Part shown: positions 6,247 to 9,583 of the stretch, piece after piece
How the letters are laid out: the number at the start of each line of letters is the position of its first letter
How positions within the stretch are numbered: position 1 is the stretch's first letter
From: Flavobacteriales bacterium
Lineage (GTDB): Bacteria; Bacteroidota; Bacteroidia; Flavobacteriales; PHOS-HE28
Length of the DNA: 9,583 bases
Reading direction: 5' to 3'
Assembly (NCBI GenBank): GCA_008016945.1
Contig: SSGN01000174.1
Location: 1-9,583 of the forward strand
Program-made: the position numbers and the translations under genes
The notes under the pieces: model-generated
What the model was told of the DNA's origin: nothing
Seen by the model: the letters and a program-made list of their open reading frames with translations, nothing else
Databases searched by the model: none

Positions 6247-7251
6247 TTGGCCGAGCTTCCGCAAGTCTTGATCGATCCGACGGCCGGACCGGTGTTGTCC
6301 CACGTCGAGGGGATGGACGTGCTGTCGCGCCTGCTGCGCGACATCCGCGTATCGAAGTGCCTGCAATACTGCTTCGAGCCGTACGGCGAATGGATGGTCG
6401 ACGCGTCGCCGGCGCCGTTTCGTCCGCCCGGCTCGGTCAGCATGCATATCGTGATCGAAGGCGATCTGTGGCTCGACATGGGCGCCACACGCATGGCTGT
6501 GGGAAGCGGCGATGTGCTCATCTTTCCCAGGGGAACCGCCCACTTCTTCGGTTCGGCCGATTCGAATCGCCTGCTCAGCCCGGGCGACGACGTGCCGCCG
6601 CCGCCGTGGCATCGCATTCCGACCGTGCGGTATCAGGGCCCTGGGCGGCGCGCACGCATTCTGTGTGGCTTCATCGAAGCGCGTGTGCTGGACTTTCAGC
6701 CGCTGTCGGCGCAGCTGCCGGAGGTGATGGTGGCGCACACCACGGAGGACCGTTCCGACTGGTTGTTGTCGGCGGTGCAGCGGCTGATCCGCGAGATCGA
6801 CCAGCCCTCGCCGGGCGGAATGACCATCGTCTCGCGCGTGAGCGAACTCGTGTTCATCGAGCTGCTTCGGCGGCAGATGGTCAGCGCCCAGGCCAGCGGC
6901 GGGTGGCTTGCGGCCCTGGGTGACCCGGTCCTGCATCGGGCGTTGAAGGCGCTGCACCACGCTCCGGATGACGCGTGGACGCAGGAACGTCTGGCCTCAG
7001 CGGTGGGTGTGTCCAAGACCGTGCTGTGTCAACGCTTCAATGAAGTCCTGCAGATGTCGCCGATGCGTTATCTGCGGGAATGGAAGCTGTATCTCGCGTC
7101 CGCGGAGCTGGTTCAGTCGGATGCGCCGATCGCGGCCATCGCGGAGCGCGCCGGATACGGCAGCGAAGCGGCTTTTTGCCGGGCGTTCACGCGCCACTAT
7201 CGCGCGCCGCCGGCCACGTGGCGGCGCAATGAGTTGGCTCGTGGCGCCTGA
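6247..7251 (+). CDS. AraC-family transcriptional regulator with cupin sensor domain
   Basis: A protein of about 334 residues. The N-terminal half is a Cupin_6-type sensor domain: a SVSMHIVIEGDLWLDM strand pair, GSGDVLIFPRGTAHFF, and later RARILCGFIEARV. The C-terminal 85 residues form the two helix-turn-helix AraC domain, with TQERLASAVGVSKTVLCQRF, then SPMRYLREWKLYLASAELV, then AIAERAGYGSEAAFCRAF and a closing PATWRR. Such proteins bind a small ligand and activate or repress nearby genes. The start is TTG at 6247, six bases after GAGGAG; a TTG at 6241 is in frame but abuts the ribosome binding site. Divergence from the DsrE-like gene suggests it controls that gene and itself. Confidence 0.9.
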   Translation: MAELPQVLIDPTAGPVLSHVEGMDVLSRLLRDIRVSKCLQYCFEPYGEWMVDASPAPFRPPGSVSMHIVIEGDLWLDMGATRMAVGSGDVLIFPRGTAHFFGSADSNRLLSPGDDVPPPPWHRIPTVRYQGPGRRARILCGFIEARVLDFQPLSAQLPEVMVAHTTEDRSDWLLSAVQRLIREIDQPSPGGMTIVSRVSELVFIELLRRQMVSAQASGGWLAALGDPVLHRALKALHHAPDDAWTQERLASAVGVSKTVLCQRFNEVLQMSPMRYLREWKLYLASAELVQSDAPIAAIAERAGYGSEAAFCRAFTRHYRAPPATWRRNELARGA

Positions 7252-7383
7252 GTCGACGCTGGGCAGCAGGATCGGTTCGTTTGCGCCCACCTGGACAAGG
7301 CGGCTACGGTCGCACGCGCTGAAAAATCGCTTTGCGCTGCGCTGGGCGTCGTCCCTATCGCGCGTTCCGTCATGTGACGGTGC
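7252..7383. other. Gap with no recognisable gene
   Basis: A 132-base stretch lies between the end of the AraC-type gene and the regulator remnant. Open frames here give no family-like protein, and no hairpin with a T-tract was seen. It may contain further decayed sequence. Confidence 0.4.
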
Positions 7384-7713
7384 TCAAGGCCCGACGATCG
7401 GCAGCAAGTTTCGCTCGCCTGCTGCCGTAGTGCGCAAGGCACGGCTGTCCTGGTTGGCCTGCAGCCAGCCTTTCCGCACGTAGGAGCACATGCGCCACGT
7501 CGGCGTCGGCCAGTGTGAAGTACTTGTGGCGGCCTTGCCGCCGCGCGCAGATCAAACCCGCATGTTCGAGTTGCGCCAGTTGCGAAGTGGCCGCATGCGG
7601 CGTGACGCCGCGCCAGTTCGCCTGCCGTGCGCGCCTCGCCCCCCGAGCAGGCAGGCCAGCATGCGCGCCCGCGTCGGGTCGGCCATCTGCGCGGCGATGC
7701 GGGCGAAGCGCGG
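7384..7713 (-). pseudogene. Remnant of an ArsR-type winged-helix regulator
   Basis: Pieces of one regulator lie in successive frames on the minus strand. From 7713 there is FARIAAQMADPTRARMLACLL, the usual ArsR first helix. After a run of six Gs (7639-7644) the frame shifts to GEARTAGELA. From 7609 a third phase reads GVTPHAATSQLAQLEHAGLI, then GRHKYFTLADADVAHVL, the recognition helix and wing. From 7488 another frame gives RKGWLQ, SRALRTTAAGER and LLPIVG, like the C-terminal end of this subfamily, reaching a TGA at 7384-7386. A middle segment appears to be deleted between the last two pieces. A TAA at 7714-7716 removes the normal N-terminus. It follows the ABM-NIPSNAP gene on the same strand and was probably that gene's regulator. 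Confidence 0.7.
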
Positions 7714-7721
7714 TTAAGGGC

Positions 7722-8393
7722 TCAGGCCGCCGATGGCGCGTGCGCGGCCTGGTTCAGCGTGCCCGTAACGCCCTGGACGAAGCGCTTTTCCTGCGCCCAG
7801 AAGAAGTTGCGCGCGCCGTCGTCGTCGGCGCGCAGGCGTGCGCGGTAGGTCTCGTAGGCGGCGAGTGAATCGAAACTGATCAGGCCCCAAGCCTCGTAAT
7901 TGCTGCCCTCGTGCGGCAGCCAGTAGCCCAACAGATGCCCGCCGCAACGCGGAATGATGCGCCCCCAGTGCTCGGCGTACTGGCGAAAGGCGTCTTTCTG
8001 AAAGGTGTCGATTTCGTAGCGGATCAAGCAGGTGAGGGTCATGCGGCGGCTGCGAGAAGGGGCGTGAAGGAATCTCGGTGCCTGCGCGCGTTCGCGCAGG
8101 CCGTAGTCGCGCAGGATCTGGGCCACGCGCAGGCGATAGTCGGAAAAGACACTGGCGCAGCCCTCGGCTTGCGCGGCGCGGCGCGGCGGCCGGTTGCGCC
8201 ACGCGGCCACGGCGGCCTCGTCGCGCCAGAACGATAGCGAGACGAACTTGCCTGGCGTACTGACACTTTCAAAGCGCTCGACCGAGATGAAGCCATCGAT
8301 GCCAGCGAGGTCTTCGCGCAGGCCAGTCGCCGTGTCGAAGTAGCGGTTGCCCTGGCCTTCGGCCGGCCAGAGTTCAAAGATAACGGCGATCAC
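7722..8393 (-). CDS. ABM-like monooxygenase domain fused to NIPSNAP domain
   Basis: A 223-residue protein of two dimeric alpha-beta barrel-type domains. Residues 1 to about 106 match small antibiotic-biosynthesis-monooxygenase-like proteins ([52 protein letters not shown]). From M118 the chain reads as a complete NIPSNAP protein ([56 protein letters not shown]). The usual arrangement is two separate genes. The start is GTG at 8393 with AAGGA six bases upstream. In the neighbouring frame a TGA (8039-8041) overlaps the NIPSNAP ATG (8040-8042), hinting that a one-base change near 8072-8080 fused the two. Biochemical role is unknown; ABM domains in general are quinol- or haem-related oxygenases or plain binders. 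Confidence 0.8.
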   Translation of the reverse strand: MIAVIFELWPAEGQGNRYFDTATGLREDLAGIDGFISVERFESVSTPGKFVSLSFWRDEAAVAAWRNRPPRRAAQAEGCASVFSDYRLRVAQILRDYGLRERAQAPRFLHAPSRSRRMTLTCLIRYEIDTFQKDAFRQYAEHWGRIIPRCGGHLLGYWLPHEGSNYEAWGLISFDSLAAYETYRARLRADDDGARNFFWAQEKRFVQGVTGTLNQAAHAPSAA

Positions 8394-8556
8394 GTCGCGT
8401 CCTTGGCAGAGTGGGGGAGACGGGCAGTGTGGAGGGCCCGTGCGCGGCGTTGTTACGGCGCGGATGGAAGTTTCAGCCGCCTGCTGCTGCGCCGCACAAG
8501 CCGCGCAAAACCGCTAAAATCTGGTTGATTCAACCAATTTGCATGAAAGGCCCGTC
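8394..8556. promoter_or_regulatory. Divergent promoter region upstream of ABM-NIPSNAP and the antitoxin
   Basis: This 163 bp gap separates the minus-strand fusion gene from the plus-strand toxin-antitoxin operon. On the plus strand TAAAAT at 8515-8520 is a reasonable -10 box, but no good -35 lies at the expected distance. The predicted transcription start falls inside the palindrome at 8522-8536. GAAAGG at 8545-8550 is the ribosome binding site of the antitoxin, six bases from its ATG. No gene is seen in the gap. Confidence 0.45.
8522..8536. promoter_or_regulatory. Palindromic operator candidate for the toxin-antitoxin operon
   Basis: TGGTTGATTCAACCA is a perfect palindrome with 7 bp arms around a single central T. 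It lies 20 bases before the antitoxin ATG and directly after the TAAAAT -10 candidate. Phd/YefM antitoxins autorepress by binding palindromes at exactly this place, so this is the likely VapB/Phd operator. Flanks aaat and attt extend the symmetry with a one-base offset. Confidence 0.65.
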
Positions 8557-8870
8557 ATGACCATCGCCGCCGTTGGCCTGTTCGAGGCCAAAACCCGGTT
8601 GTCCGAATTCGTCGCTCGCGCCGAGGCGGGTGAGGAGGTCATCATCACGCGCCACAACAAACCGGTGGCGAAAATCGTGCCGCTGCATGCCAAGGGCGAG
8701 GCGTCGCGCGAAGACATTCCGCCGTTCATTCAACGCACGTTTCACATGGGCGAGCCATTGGTAGATTTGACCAAGGCCAACCAGTTGCTGGACGAAATGG
8801 ACGTGCAGGAGTTTCTGAAGCTCGACGCGCGTCTGCGTGCCGAATGGCGGCAAAAGAATCAACCCGAAAA

Positions 8871-8874
<4 letters not shown>
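8557..8874 (+). CDS. Phd/YefM-type antitoxin of a VapBC-like module
   Basis: A 105-residue antitoxin. The first 43 residues are the Phd/YefM DNA-binding and dimer domain (AAVGLFEAKTRLSEFVARAEAGEEVIITRHNKPVAKIVPL compressed across positions 4-43). The remainder is a charged, helical tail (about 50-105) expected to wrap and inhibit the toxin. The ATG at 8557 is chosen for its ribosome binding site and because family members start just before the AVGLFEAK segment; an upstream TTG at 8539 lacks these supports. The stop overlaps the start of the PIN toxin (GTGA). It probably represses its own operon through the palindrome at 8522-8536. Confidence 0.9.

Positions 8875-9583
<709 letters not shown>

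Noticed and set aside
6180..6617. N-terminal extension of the DsrE-like protein to 265 residues
   Set aside because: The extension lies antisense to the AraC-type gene, and a strong ribosome binding site precedes the ATG at 6179.
7714..8202. Alternative minus-strand frame of 162 codons in the ABM-NIPSNAP gene
   Set aside because: It is out of frame with both recognised domains and arginine/proline-rich, as expected of a shadow frame.

Overview
This is a GC-rich window with tightly packed genes from a betaproteobacterium, most probably Burkholderiales/Comamonadaceae. Three things point there: an imuB-dnaE2 mutagenesis cassette, the AlaS N-terminus, and a hairpin repeat around a 'gcgct...agcgc' core that I recall as common in Comamonadaceae genomes. 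No rRNA, tRNA, CRISPR array or intact insertion sequence is visible. The assignment comes from reading protein motifs, not from a database search.

Layout. (1) Positions 1-4461, plus strand: the 3' end of imuB, then complete dnaE2 (imuC), then a 2'-5' RNA ligase/cyclic phosphodiesterase-like gene. Each gene overlaps the next, so they probably form one operon. A hairpin plus T-tract at about 4593-4633 looks like its terminator. (2) Positions 4688-5740, minus strand: a secreted leucine-rich-repeat protein with an IPTL-CTERM (exosortase H type) sorting tail. (3) Positions 5820-7251: a DsrE-family protein (minus) divergent from an AraC-family regulator (plus), with a 67 bp shared control region. 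(4) Positions 7384-8393, minus strand: an antibiotic-biosynthesis-monooxygenase-like domain fused to a NIPSNAP domain, followed by a wrecked ArsR-type regulator. (5) Positions 8522-9583, plus strand: a palindromic operator candidate, a Phd/YefM-type antitoxin, a PIN-domain toxin and the start of alaS, each gene overlapping the next by 4 bp.

Functional picture. ImuB and DnaE2 are the SOS-induced translesion synthesis pair; ImuA and the expected LexA site would lie upstream of the window. The VapBC-like module is joined by overlap to the essential alaS gene.

The most unusual points are these. Short hairpin or intergenic-type repeats read in frame through imuB and dnaE2. The ABM-NIPSNAP fusion keeps a relic ATGA start/stop overlap in the neighbouring frame, suggesting a one-base frameshift fused two formerly separate genes. 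The ArsR-like regulator beside it has at least three lesions. The toxin-antitoxin pair is fused by overlap to alaS. The RNA ligase-like protein has Tyr in place of the first catalytic His. I see no convincing wholly new multigene system.
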